From contig NZ_LBIQ01000030.1 of assembly GCF_001280515.1 (NCBI RefSeq), positions 620,001 to 684,000 of the forward strand: 64,000 bases of DNA, read 5' to 3'. Source of the DNA: Mangrovimonas sp. ST2L15 (lineage in GTDB: Bacteria; Bacteroidota; Bacteroidia; Flavobacteriales; Flavobacteriaceae). Shown piece by piece: positions 1-9,031 of this stretch. How positions within the stretch are numbered: position 1 is the first letter of the stretch; every line of letters starts with the position of its first letter. Below the pieces are notes generated by a model. It did not search any database, had not been told where the DNA came from, and saw only the letters and a list, made by a program, of their open reading frames with translations. A program made the position numbers and the translations under genes.

Positions 1-1
1 G

Positions 2-2599
2 GATTATGCAATGCGTGTTTGGTTGAAACCAGAAAAATTGGCCGCCTATAATTTAGTTCCAAGTGATGTAACTGCTGCCTTACGTGAGCAAAGTTTAGAG
101 GCTTCTGCCGGATCGTTAGGTCAGAATGACGGACAGGCATTTTCATATAATATCAAGTATAGTGGTCGTTTTAAAACTGAAAAACAATATGAAGATATTA
201 TTGTAAAAGCTCTTGACAATGGAGAATATTTGAGGCTTAAAGATGTTGCTAAGATAGAATTAGATGCTCAAGGATATGACTCATACGGTTTTACAGAAGG
301 GCATCCAAGTGTCAATATGGGTATTTACCAAACGGCAGGGTCGAATGCACAAGAGATTATCAATAGTATTAAAATAGAATTAGATCGTTTGTCTAAGGAT
401 TTTCCAGATGGGATTGATTATGAAATCAATTATGATACCAATAACTTCTTGACTGCTTCCATGAATAAGGTTAGAAATACCTTGGTAGAAGCTTTCTTGT
501 TGGTATTTCTGGTAGTGTTTATTTTCTTGCAGGATTTCCGGTCTACTCTTATTCCAGCCATTGCAGTGCCAGTGGCAATTGTTGGAACCTTCTTTTTCTT
601 GAATTTATTTGGTTACTCCGTAAACTTATTAACCCTTTTCGCCTTGGTATTGGCAATTGGTATTGTGGTGGATGACGCCATTGTAGTTGTTGAGGCGGTA
701 CACGCCAAAATAGATCAAGGGGCTAAAAGTGCGAAAACAGCAACATTAGATGCGATGCATGAAATTTCGGGAGCCATTATCTCAATTACTTTAGTTATGG
801 CGGCCGTATTTATACCTGTAACTTTTATTCAGGGGCCAACAGGAGTATTTTACGAACAATTTGGTGTCACATTGATTGTTGCTATTTTAATATCGGCGGT
901 GAATGCCTTGACCTTAAGTCCAGCATTGTGTGCGTTACTTTTAAAGGGTCATGACGACCATGAGGATAAAAAGAAAAGTTTCCTTCAAAAATTCTACGAT
1001 AGATTTAATGCTGGGTTTAATGCTACCACCGAGCGCTATGGAAGATCTTTAACATTTTTATACAAAAACAAGTGGGTTTCAGCTGTTATTTTAATATTGT
1101 CAGGAGTTGGGATATACTGGGCAGCAAATAGTACACCTACAGGTTTCGTGCCTAATGAGGACCGTGGAATCATCTTTATGAATGTGGAATTACCTGCGGG
1201 TGCTTCTATGGATAGAACCAGTATGGTAACCCAAGAAATGTATCAAAAAGCCAAACAAATTCCTGGTGTAAGAGGAGTTACTGTAATCAATGGTAGAAGT
1301 TTAATTAGTGGTGCTGGTACCAATTATGGTCTGGGATTCGTAAAATTAAATGATTGGTCAGAACGTGAAAGTGAAGATCAATCCTCCAATGCCATTATAG
1401 GTAAATTATTTGGAATAGCAGCGAGTATTCCAGATGCCAATATTATATTCTTTGCACCACCAAGTATTCCAGGATTTGGACTTTCTGGAGGATTTGAAGT
1501 GAACTTGTTAGATAAATCAGGAGGAAGCTTTGAAGATTTAGATGCTACCACCCAGCAGTTTATAGGTAATTTGATGAAACACCCAGAAATTCAGTATGGA
1601 CAATCGTCATTTAACACCAAATATCCGCAGTATGAATTGGATATCAATGTGCCATTAGCAAAACGTTTTGGGGTGCCTATCAGTAGCATTTTCTCAACCC
1701 TACAGGGTTATATCGGAGGGGTATATGCAGCAGACTTTGCAAGATTTGGTAAGCAATACCGTGTATATGTACAAGCGCAACCTGAAGATAGAAGTGATGC
1801 TAGTTCCTTGAATGAATTATATATTAAGACCGGTAGTGGTGATATGGCGCCAATCACGCAGTTTGTAAGTTTAAAGCGCGTTTATGGTCCGCAAACGGTA
1901 ACCCGTTTTAACCTTTATAATTCAGCAAAGATTAGTGGGGCATCTAATCCAGGATTCAGTACAGGTGACGCCATTGCCATTGTTAATGAAGAGATCAAAG
2001 GATTACCTAGTAATTATGAAGTAGCTTATTCAGGGTTATCCCGTGAAGAGGTAAGTGCAGGTAACCAAACAGTCGTTATTTTCCTTTTGGTAATTGTGTT
2101 TGTATACTTCTTGTTGGCAGCGCAATATGAAAGTTATCTATTACCATTTGCAGTTATCTTGTCGTTGCCTTTAGGAGTATTTGGAGCGTTTTTCTCAACC
2201 AAAGTCATGGGATTGGAAAACAACATCTATTTCCAAATTGCCTTGATCATGTTGGTAGGGCTCTTGGCTAAGAATGCTATTTTAATTGTGGAATTTGCGT
2301 TGCAGCGACGCCGACATGGTGAAGACCTAGTAGATGCTGCCATACATGGAGCTAAAGCTCGTTTAAGACCTATTTTGATGACATCTTTTGCGTTTATCCT
2401 AGGTTTAATGCCACTAGTATTGGCAAAAGGAGTAGGTGCTGAAGGAAACAATTCCATTGGGACTGGTGCGGCAGGAGGTATGTTGATAGGTACTATTTTA
2501 GGAGTATTTGTTATCCCCATCTTGTTTATACTATTCCAATGGTTACAAGAAAAAGTATCAAGTAAACCAGCTGTTGTTGAAATAAAAGAAGAAAATTAA
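2..2599 (+). CDS. RND efflux pump inner-membrane subunit (AcrB/HAE1 family), 5' partial
   Basis: The reading frame is open from base 2, so the N-terminal part of this proton-driven multidrug exporter lies outside the window. About 865 residues are present against roughly 1050 for the family, starting in the first porter domain. Visible hallmarks are the TM4 proton-relay segment IGIVVDDAIVVVE with its paired Asp, the periplasmic domain with GFVPNEDRG, and the TM10 Lys in GLLAKNAILIVEF. It should form a trimer in the inner membrane and hand substrates to the outer-membrane channel encoded two bases downstream. The adaptor (HlyD-type) gene is probably just upstream. Family assignment is firm; the substrate cannot be read from sequence. 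Confidence 0.95.
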   Translation, partial: DYAMRVWLKPEKLAAYNLVPSDVTAALREQSLEASAGSLGQNDGQAFSYNIKYSGRFKTEKQYEDIIVKALDNGEYLRLKDVAKIELDAQGYDSYGFTEGHPSVNMGIYQTAGSNAQEIINSIKIELDRLSKDFPDGIDYEINYDTNNFLTASMNKVRNTLVEAFLLVFLVVFIFLQDFRSTLIPAIAVPVAIVGTFFFLNLFGYSVNLLTLFALVLAIGIVVDDAIVVVEAVHAKIDQGAKSAKTATLDAMHEISGAIISITLVMAAVFIPVTFIQGPTGVFYEQFGVTLIVAILISAVNALTLSPALCALLLKGHDDHEDKKKSFLQKFYDRFNAGFNATTERYGRSLTFLYKNKWVSAVILILSGVGIYWAANSTPTGFVPNEDRGIIFMNVELPAGASMDRTSMVTQEMYQKAKQIPGVRGVTVINGRSLISGAGTNYGLGFVKLNDWSERESEDQSSNAIIGKLFGIAASIPDANIIFFAPPSIPGFGLSGGFEVNLLDKSGGSFEDLDATTQQFIGNLMKHPEIQYGQSSFNTKYPQYELDINVPLAKRFGVPISSIFSTLQGYIGGVYAADFARFGKQYRVYVQAQPEDRSDASSLNELYIKTGSGDMAPITQFVSLKRVYGPQTVTRFNLYNSAKISGASNPGFSTGDAIAIVNEEIKGLPSNYEVAYSGLSREEVSAGNQTVVIFLLVIVFVYFLLAAQYESYLLPFAVILSLPLGVFGAFFSTKVMGLENNIYFQIALIMLVGLLAKNAILIVEFALQRRRHGEDLVDAAIHGAKARLRPILMTSFAFILGLMPLVLAKGVGAEGNNSIGTGAAGGMLIGTILGVFVIPILFILFQWLQEKVSSKPAVVEIKEEN

Positions 2600-2601
2600 T
2601 C

Positions 2602-4017
2602 ATGATTTCTATTATAAAAAATATTCTTATGAACCGTGTGGTATTAATAGTGCTTGCAGCTTCAACTTTGCAAAGTTGTTTTGTTGCCAAGGAATACCAG
2701 AGACCGGAATTTGAAGAAACAACCAATCTTTACAGGACAGATAATTTGCCACAAGATAGTTTGTCAATGGCAGATGTATCATGGAAAGAGATGTTCACAG
2801 ATCCTTATTTGATACAATATATTGAAGAAGGTTTACAAAACAACTTGGACATTCGTGTGGCTATCCAACAAATGGCTGCAGCAGAAGCTTATATGAAACA
2901 AGGAAAAGCTGGGTATTTGCCAAGTCTAAGTGCTGGAGCTTCAATGACCCATCAAGAATTGTCTAAAAATAGTCAATTTGGTTCCTTCTTTAATGGTGCT
3001 ATTAACCAGTATGAGATCACTGGAAATCTATCTTGGGAAGCGGATATCTGGGGTAAAATAAGAAGTAATAAAAGAGCGGGTGAGGCGAATTATTTACAAA
3101 GTGTTTCCGCACACCAGGCTGTAAAAACCGAATTGATAGCGAGTATAGCCACTACTTATTACAGTCTTTTGGCTTTAGATTCTCAAAAGGCAGTTACCGA
3201 GCAAACCATTGCAGCAAGAGAAAGTAGTGTAACTACCATCCAAGCTTTAAAGGACGCAGGTCAGGTAAATCAGGTGGCTGTAGATGGAAATATCGCGCAG
3301 TACAACAATGCAAAAGCACTATTGATAGATGTTGAAGTTGCCATTTTCCAAACTGAAAACACATTGAATTTATTGCTGGGAAGACCGGCCCAAGAAATTC
3401 AAAGAACCCAGTTGGATGGTCAAAACCTTCAAGCCGAAATTAAATTGGGAGTACCTGCAACGTTGTTACGTAATAGGCCAGATGTGATGGCTTCAGAATA
3501 TGCCTTGATCAATGCGTTTGAATTGACAAATGTGGCGAAAAGTAACTTTTATCCATCGCTTACCATTACGGCTTCAGGTGGGTTGCAAAGTTTGGAATTG
3601 GATGAATTGATTAATGTCAATTCTCTTTTTGCCAATATCGTTGGTGGATTGGCTCAGCCTATTTTCAATAAAAGGGCTATTAAAACACAACATGAAGTGG
3701 CATTGGCACAACAGGAACAAGCATTGTTGAACTTTAAGAGAGCTTTGTTGGTTTCAGGTAATGAAGTTTCTAATGCTTTATATAACTATGATGCCTTAAC
3801 AGAAAAATATGACTTTAGGGAAAAGGAAGTAGAAGCTTTAAGACAAGCTGAAACAAATTCTGAGGAGTTATTGGTTAATGGTTATGCCACATACTTAGAT
3901 CTGTTAACTGCCAGACAAAATGCACTAAGTGCAGAGTTGAATTTGATAGACAACAAACTTCAGCAATTATTGAGTGTGGTCAATTTATACAAAGCCCTTG
4001 GTGGTGGATGGAAATAA
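2602..4017 (+). CDS. TolC/NodT-family outer-membrane efflux lipoprotein
   Basis: Outer-membrane channel partner of the RND pump. The N-terminus is a lipoprotein signal with lipobox LQSC (Cys26), followed by two OEP repeats rich in long amphipathic helices, including RNRPDV at mid-length, a conserved motif of the NodT class. The 471-residue length is usual. ATG 2602 lies two bases after the pump stop codon, so the genes are probably translationally linked; a second Met (base 2629) would also leave a workable signal peptide. Expected to form a trimeric tunnel across outer membrane and periplasm. Confidence 0.93.
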   Translation: MISIIKNILMNRVVLIVLAASTLQSCFVAKEYQRPEFEETTNLYRTDNLPQDSLSMADVSWKEMFTDPYLIQYIEEGLQNNLDIRVAIQQMAAAEAYMKQGKAGYLPSLSAGASMTHQELSKNSQFGSFFNGAINQYEITGNLSWEADIWGKIRSNKRAGEANYLQSVSAHQAVKTELIASIATTYYSLLALDSQKAVTEQTIAARESSVTTIQALKDAGQVNQVAVDGNIAQYNNAKALLIDVEVAIFQTENTLNLLLGRPAQEIQRTQLDGQNLQAEIKLGVPATLLRNRPDVMASEYALINAFELTNVAKSNFYPSLTITASGGLQSLELDELINVNSLFANIVGGLAQPIFNKRAIKTQHEVALAQQEQALLNFKRALLVSGNEVSNALYNYDALTEKYDFREKEVEALRQAETNSEELLVNGYATYLDLLTARQNALSAELNLIDNKLQQLLSVVNLYKALGGGWK

Positions 4018-4046
4018 TAATTAGGTCTTAAAAAAAAGCATTAATC

Positions 4047-4862
4047 ATGAAAGCTATTTTTGTAGCTACAAATTTTTCTGAAACATCAGACAATGCTGTC
4101 CTCTATTCGGCATCTTTGGCACAATTGTTTCAAGCTAAGCTTGTACTATTCAATTCCTTTAAATTGCCTGTACACGCCGCAAATACTTGGTTGACGGTAG
4201 AAGCGATGGAGAAATTGATAGAAAAGAATAGAGCTAAGTTAAAGGAACAAGCCGAGGATCTTTCCAAAGCGTTCAAGATTCAGGTTGAATATGACTGCCA
4301 ATATATAGACTGGGAACGTGAGGTAGACACTTTAATGAATAACCATGGTGCACGATTATTGGTTATGGGAATGTCGGCTAAATCCATGGAACAGAATTTA
4401 CTTGGCAACCCGACAACCACATTGATCAGTATGAAAAAATTCCCTGTTCTAGCTGTACCCATAGGTGCCAAATTTAAGGGAATTGACAAGATCCTTTTTG
4501 CATGCGATTTAATGCAGGCGATTCCACTTAGAACATTAGCACGGTTAAAGGAAATTGCCGAACAGCTCAAATCGCAAGTAACCATGTTCTATGTTGAAAA
4601 GAAAGTCAACGAGTTACAGGCAGAGAATCCTATTTTTGAGCATATTGAAAAAGGCTTGGAAAATGTAGTCCATGTTTATAAGAAAGTAAATTCTGATACG
4701 GTTATTAAGGAAATTGAAAAAGAAATCCTGGAATCCGATTCAGATCTGCTCGTAATGATTCCAAAGAAATATGGTTTTTGGGAGTCTATTGTGCATAAAA
4801 GTAAAACAAGGGTCATGGCTTCGGGGCTTAATATTCCGTTGCTATCTATTCCTGTAGATTAA
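4047..4862 (+). CDS. Tandem universal stress protein (UspA family)
   Basis: Two Usp folds in series: residues 1 to about 140 and about 145-271. The first begins MKAIFVATNFSETSDNAV, typical of the family's first strand, and ends with a degenerate nucleotide-binding loop (VMGMSAKS then LLGNPTTT). The second copy (KILFACDL...) has lost most of the glycine-rich loop, so at most one half is likely to bind ATP. Lying 29 bases after the efflux channel gene and 25 bases before a TetR gene, it appears to belong to the efflux operon. Role inferred only: stress adaptation alongside export. Confidence 0.88.
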   Translation: MKAIFVATNFSETSDNAVLYSASLAQLFQAKLVLFNSFKLPVHAANTWLTVEAMEKLIEKNRAKLKEQAEDLSKAFKIQVEYDCQYIDWEREVDTLMNNHGARLLVMGMSAKSMEQNLLGNPTTTLISMKKFPVLAVPIGAKFKGIDKILFACDLMQAIPLRTLARLKEIAEQLKSQVTMFYVEKKVNELQAENPIFEHIEKGLENVVHVYKKVNSDTVIKEIEKEILESDSDLLVMIPKKYGFWESIVHKSKTRVMASGLNIPLLSIPVD

Positions 4863-4887
4863 ATTTTAAGAGTAAGTTTTATTTGAA

Positions 4888-5478
4888 ATGACCACAAAGC
4901 AAGATGTTTTAGAATGCTCTATTTCCAACTTTACCAAGTTTGGAAGTAAACGGTTCACTATGGATGAGCTTGCCACTACTCTTGGTATTTCAAAAAAAAC
5001 TATTTATAAATTCTATTCAAGTAAAGAGGATCTAGTAATTGCTAGTGTAAAGTATTTAATTGATGACTATAATCAGGTAGTCGATGAAATAATAAGTCAA
5101 TGTCCGGATCCTCTTTTTTGTATTCTTAAGATTTACGAAAAGGGGTTTGAGCGTTTGTCATATTTTAAACCATCTTTCATCTTTGGTTTAAAAAAATACT
5201 ACCCTTTGGCTAATAAATTGTTTGATGAATTCAGACACCGATTCGTAAGAGAAAAAGTTTATAGTTTGTTAGTCAAAGCCCAAGAACAAGGTCTCTTGGT
5301 AGATGAGGTCAACTTAAACCTTTTCTGCGATTTGTATTTTAACAGGATTGAGGAAATCGCTTTTTTACATGATAATTTGTTTCAAAGATATTCTTCACAT
5401 GAGCTTCTAGATCATTTCATTGTTTACAGCTTAAGAGGAATTACTAAGACCACTTATGTGTTTCCTAAACTGAAATAA
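4888..5478 (+). CDS. TetR/AcrR-family transcriptional regulator
   Basis: 196 residues with the TetR helix-turn-helix at about residues 22-46 (FTMDELATTLGISKKTIYKFY) followed by an all-helical ligand domain with no recognisable ligand motif. Its place at the 3' side of the RND-TolC-Usp cluster, on the same strand, suggests it controls the pump and responds to a pump substrate, as AcrR-type repressors do. No operator can be identified because the operon promoter is outside the window. Confidence 0.9.
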   Translation: MTTKQDVLECSISNFTKFGSKRFTMDELATTLGISKKTIYKFYSSKEDLVIASVKYLIDDYNQVVDEIISQCPDPLFCILKIYEKGFERLSYFKPSFIFGLKKYYPLANKLFDEFRHRFVREKVYSLLVKAQEQGLLVDEVNLNLFCDLYFNRIEEIAFLHDNLFQRYSSHELLDHFIVYSLRGITKTTYVFPKLK

Positions 5479-5492
5479 GTTAATTTTACAGC

Positions 5493-5888
5493 ATGAGAAA
5501 AGATATTGAAATCCCGAAGGTAGAAGGGGTATTTTGTGCTGCTGTCAATGAATTTAATCAAGTTCACAGAACCCAAGATTGGAACGTATATTTAATCAAT
5601 GATAAAGATGTGCCTTTGGAAATGGTTTTAATTGTTTCCAGGGGATATTCGGCTGACAAGGAAACTTCTCTTATGAGGCATAAGTTGGAACAGTTGCCAG
5701 CAAAAAGTTATGCTAAGGTTGAGTTTTTACATGAGGATGTTTTAACCTTGAACAATGAATTTAAGGTGACTTTCTTTGAAGGGAATACTATGTTTGAAAA
5801 GACGTTCTTATTTCGACCCAATACTATCAACTTAAAGGCACTACAACCAATACCTTTAATGCAGGAAAAAGGTGTTGTGGTAAAGTAG
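5493..5888 (+). CDS. Conserved hypothetical protein, last gene of the efflux operon
   Basis: A 131-residue soluble protein without signal peptide, membrane segment or cysteine cluster. It reads as mostly beta-strand with charged loops. It starts 14 bases after the TetR stop codon and runs to a strong terminator, so it is co-transcribed with the regulator. I recognise the general look of a small flavobacterial protein but cannot assign a function. Confidence 0.75.
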   Translation: MRKDIEIPKVEGVFCAAVNEFNQVHRTQDWNVYLINDKDVPLEMVLIVSRGYSADKETSLMRHKLEQLPAKSYAKVEFLHEDVLTLNNEFKVTFFEGNTMFEKTFLFRPNTINLKALQPIPLMQEKGVVVK

Positions 5889-5910
5889 AAAGATCTAAAT
5901 AAAAAGAAAC

Positions 5911-5945
5911 AAAGCCTCAAAATAAATTGAGGCTTTTGTTTTTCA
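5911..5945. terminator. Bidirectional intrinsic terminator
   Basis: Perfect 10-bp stem AAAGCCTCAA / TTGAGGCTTT (5911-5920 with 5927-5936) around the loop AATAAA, then a T-rich tail. On the other strand the left arm reads out as T-rich too, so it can serve both the efflux operon (+) and the facing gene at 5951 (-). Confidence 0.9.
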
Positions 5946-5950
5946 ATCTA

Positions 5951-6433
5951 TTAAGATAAATGGTTATTTAAGATTTTAGCCCACTTTTGCGCCATAGGAT
6001 ATTCATTTCCCAATTGCGCGTTGAAATTTTCGCTGTACAGGATAAAATCTGCTAGCTTTTTTTCGTGTGTTTTATGTTTAAAACTAAGTTCTACTTGGGT
6101 TATAATTTCCTTTTTATCTTGCCCAGAACGTATCGTTTTAGATTGGGTATGGGCATAGCATTCGACTACGTGTTTTAAATCTACTTCATTTTCCAATGCT
6201 ACTTCATCATTTTTTTTAACAAAGAAAGCCATTTGGTTGACTTCATCGAGGCCTATGGCATAATCACCACATTGTTCCACAGTTGAAATCTGGCATTGGC
6301 GATTTTGAGCCATTTGGTTTAAAGTGTTTATAACGTGTTTTTTCTTTTTATTGCTTCCTACTTGTACGGCTACAAAAGGGAATATACATATACTAACTAT
6401 GATGGAACCCAATAGGGTACTTGCTACATCCAT
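5951..6433 (-). CDS. Hypothetical membrane-anchored protein
   Basis: 160 residues. The first 25 form one hydrophobic segment (STLLGSIIVSICIFPFVAVQV) followed at once by a basic patch (KKKKH), which suggests a single-pass protein with the remaining 130 residues in the cytoplasm. The soluble part has three Cys and a mixed alpha/beta pattern, with no motif I recognise. It faces the efflux operon across a shared terminator. Start ATG 6433 is the only reasonable Met. Confidence 0.6.
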   Translation of the reverse strand: MDVASTLLGSIIVSICIFPFVAVQVGSNKKKKHVINTLNQMAQNRQCQISTVEQCGDYAIGLDEVNQMAFFVKKNDEVALENEVDLKHVVECYAHTQSKTIRSGQDKKEIITQVELSFKHKTHEKKLADFILYSENFNAQLGNEYPMAQKWAKILNNHLS

Positions 6434-6514
6434 TTTTTATAAAATTTAAATTTGAAATAAGTTGAATATGGTCTTGTTGTTAAAGACCGCTAAATTTTTT
6501 AAAAATGGGATGCA

Positions 6515-6907
6515 TTACCAATGGTAATGAAAGGGGAAAATGATTTGTGAAACCCCAAGAAAAATTTGAGGCTCTTCATTATGTAGTGTAAAGGTACTAC
6601 TGCAAGCAGGGGTATAATTCTGTAAATGAAATGGCAAATACCCAAAATAATGGGAAGAATCGGTATCAAAAATGACCTCTAAATCTGTTCCAAAAGTGGG
6701 AGCATATTCAAGAGGTTCAGAATGATTAAGGATACAATTATCATTTGTGGATACATCAGCCTTGTTCCCGTGGTTCAATTGGAATTCAGAAGACAAGCTT
6801 TCACAAGCTATTTCCTTGTTTAATGAAAACCCAACAAGCGAGAGAAAAAAGAAAAATCCAAAAATGTAAACTAACTTTTTCACAGAACAAATGTACATGA
6901 TATTCAT
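6515..6907 (-). CDS. Hypothetical small secreted or anchored protein
   Basis: An open frame reaches up to base 6976, but the better starts are Met at 6907 or 6898, which place a signal-anchor (KKLVYIFGFFFFLSLVGFSL) at the N-terminus. The mature part of about 100 residues is acidic, has several His and three Cys, and ends in HYHW. No known domain is visible. It lies alone between two short gaps. Start choice and reality of the gene are both only moderately certain. Confidence 0.5.
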   Translation of the reverse strand: MNIMYICSVKKLVYIFGFFFFLSLVGFSLNKEIACESLSSEFQLNHGNKADVSTNDNCILNHSEPLEYAPTFGTDLEVIFDTDSSHYFGYLPFHLQNYTPACSSTFTLHNEEPQIFLGVSQIIFPFHYHW

Positions 6908-7082
6908 GTTAAGTTTTTGCAAAAAATAGGGGTCATGGGCATTTTTTTTCAAAAAATCTTCTTGAAATGATTCCAAATTAAAGCATTAGAAGATTAAGAA
7001 AACGTTATAGTTATCAATAAGTTAACTCTTATTTTAAAGACTTAATATGACTTTTTTCATGTTTATTTTTACATATGTCGTA

Positions 7083-7090
7083 TACCTTTG
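7083..7090 (+). promoter_or_regulatory. Candidate -7 promoter box for pckA
   Basis: TACCTTTG fits the Bacteroidota TANNTTTG consensus and lies about 147 bases before the pckA start. No clear -33 TTTG is present at the expected distance. Use of this site would give a leader of about 140 bases that contains a 23-codon open frame (7110-7181). Confidence 0.5.
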
Positions 7091-7236
7091 ATATGTAATT
7101 AAACAAGTAATGCCGTTTAAGTCACGGGAAGAGCTTGTAACCTGGGAATTATTAAGGGTAAATTTTGTATTTGACACTTAGATCGTTCTCAGCAACTAGA
7201 TGAGATTATAATTAGTAACAATAAAAAATTAAGAAA

Positions 7237-8859
7237 ATGGGAACTTTAGTAGAAGCCGAAAGAAACCTAGAAAAATATGGTTTGAAAGACACGGTAGTTC
7301 ATTGGAATTTAAGCCCTGAATCCCTTCAAAAAATAACCGTTGAAAAAGGGATGGGGCAGGAAACTGCAAATGGCACCCTAGCCGTTAATACAGGAAAATT
7401 TACAGGGCGTTCACCTCAAGATAGATTTTTGGTACAAGACGAGTATACCAAAGATAAAATCTGGTGGGGAAAAATAAACAAACCTATTTCTCCTGAGAAT
7501 TTCAACAAATTAAAAGACGAAGTCGTTGAATACCTTTCTGGTAAAGAAATCTATGCTAGAGATGGGTATGTGTGTGCCGATCCAGAGTACAAATTAAATG
7601 TTAGAACTGTTACAGAATTTCCTTGGTCAAACTTGTTTGTCAACAACATGTTTTTAAGACTTTCTGAAGAAGAACTTGAAACATTTGAGGAAGATTGGTT
7701 GGTGCTTTGTGCTCCTGGCTACGTAGCTCCAGATCCAGAGGCTGTTGGATTAAGACAAGGAAACTTCTCAATTATCAATTTTACAGATAAAATTGCATTA
7801 GTTGGAGGTTCAGCCTATACTGGTGAGATGAAAAAAGGAATATTTACAGCCTTGAACTTGATTCTTCCAGTAGAAAGAAACGTATTGCCTATGCACTGTT
7901 CTGCTAATGTGGGTGAAGAAGGTGATACAGCCATTTTCTTCGGATTATCTGGAACAGGAAAAACAACCCTTTCTGCAGACCCTAACAGAAAATTGATTGG
8001 TGATGATGAACATGGTTGGACAGCCAACAACTCAATCTTCAATTTTGAAGGAGGTTGTTATGCCAAAGTTATTGACTTAACAGAAGAAAAAGAACCAGAT
8101 ATCTTCAGAGCAATCAGACCTGGAGCTTTACTTGAGAATGTTATCATAAATAATGGAGAAGTAGACTTTGAAGACAGCACCATTACTCAAAATACACGTG
8201 TAAGTTATCCAATCGAACATATAGATAACATTCAAGTTCCTTCTTATGCTGATAATCCTAAGAACATATTCTTCTTGACTTGTGATGCTTTTGGTGTGTT
8301 GCCTCCAGTATCTAAATTGACTCCTGGTCAAGCAGCTTATCACTTTATCTCTGGTTATACCGCTAAAGTAGCTGGTACTGAAGCTGGAATTACTGAGCCT
8401 GTACCTTCATTCTCTGCTTGTTTTGGAGCACCATTCATGCCATTGCACCCTACTGCATACGCTGAAATGTTAAGCGCTAAAATGCAAGAAGCAGGCGTAA
8501 ATGTTTGGTTGATCAACACTGGATGGAGCGGTGGCCCTTATGGAGTTGGTTCTAGAATCAAGTTGAAATATACAAGAGCTATGATTTCTGCCATCCTTAA
8601 TGGAGAATTAGATAATGTAGACTTCGAACAACATCCAATTTTCGGATTGTTCATGCCGAAGTATTGCCCAGGAGTTCCAACTGAAATTTTGGATCCGATG
8701 AATACTTGGTTGCAAAAAGGAGCTTACATCAGTAAAGCAATTGGATTAGCACATTCATTCCATTTGAATTTTGAAAAATTTGCTAGTCAAGCTTCCGCAC
8801 AAATTATGGAAGGTGGACCGCTTATTGATGAACACCATCAATTAGCTGACACGATATAA
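7237..8859 (+). CDS. pckA: Phosphoenolpyruvate carboxykinase (ATP)
   Basis: Converts oxaloacetate and ATP to phosphoenolpyruvate and CO2, the entry step of gluconeogenesis; it can run in reverse in some bacteria. The 540 residues match the ATP-type family. Visible sites are RSPQDRF near residue 58, the metal and substrate ligands Lys200 (YTGEMKKG), His220 and Asp257, the P-loop GLSGTGKTT (236-244, Lys242), and GDDEHGW. The gene stands alone between a leader of some 140 bases and a strong terminator. Together with gdhA and gpsA nearby it suggests growth on amino acids and other non-sugar carbon. Confidence 0.98.
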   Translation: MGTLVEAERNLEKYGLKDTVVHWNLSPESLQKITVEKGMGQETANGTLAVNTGKFTGRSPQDRFLVQDEYTKDKIWWGKINKPISPENFNKLKDEVVEYLSGKEIYARDGYVCADPEYKLNVRTVTEFPWSNLFVNNMFLRLSEEELETFEEDWLVLCAPGYVAPDPEAVGLRQGNFSIINFTDKIALVGGSAYTGEMKKGIFTALNLILPVERNVLPMHCSANVGEEGDTAIFFGLSGTGKTTLSADPNRKLIGDDEHGWTANNSIFNFEGGCYAKVIDLTEEKEPDIFRAIRPGALLENVIINNGEVDFEDSTITQNTRVSYPIEHIDNIQVPSYADNPKNIFFLTCDAFGVLPPVSKLTPGQAAYHFISGYTAKVAGTEAGITEPVPSFSACFGAPFMPLHPTAYAEMLSAKMQEAGVNVWLINTGWSGGPYGVGSRIKLKYTRAMISAILNGELDNVDFEQHPIFGLFMPKYCPGVPTEILDPMNTWLQKGAYISKAIGLAHSFHLNFEKFASQASAQIMEGGPLIDEHHQLADTI

Positions 8860-8889
8860 AACAATTTTTAGTTATTAATTATTGAAGTG

Positions 8890-8945
8890 CCTGCCTAATC
8901 TTCAGATTTTGGAAAACTTACTGAAGATTTAGGCAGGTTTTTATT
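8890..8945 (+). terminator. Intrinsic terminator after pckA
   Basis: Long hairpin: CCTGCCTAATCTTCAG (8890-8905) pairs with CTGAAGATTTAGGCAGG (8921-8937) with one bulged base, followed by a T run broken by single A. Confidence 0.92.
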
Positions 8946-9031
8946 TTTACACCTGGAGGTTAGAATATAATGCCTAAATGGGGAGTTCCAAAACTGGAAT
9001 CCGTCAGAGTTAAATAAAAAATAAAGCGATT

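Noticed and set aside
2-2599. Broken RND pump gene
   Set aside because: The missing N-terminus is due to the window boundary; the frame is open through base 2.
6977-7236. tRNA or small structured RNA in the pckA leader
   Set aside because: No cloverleaf or strong hairpin can be drawn by eye; only a promoter box and a short open frame are seen.
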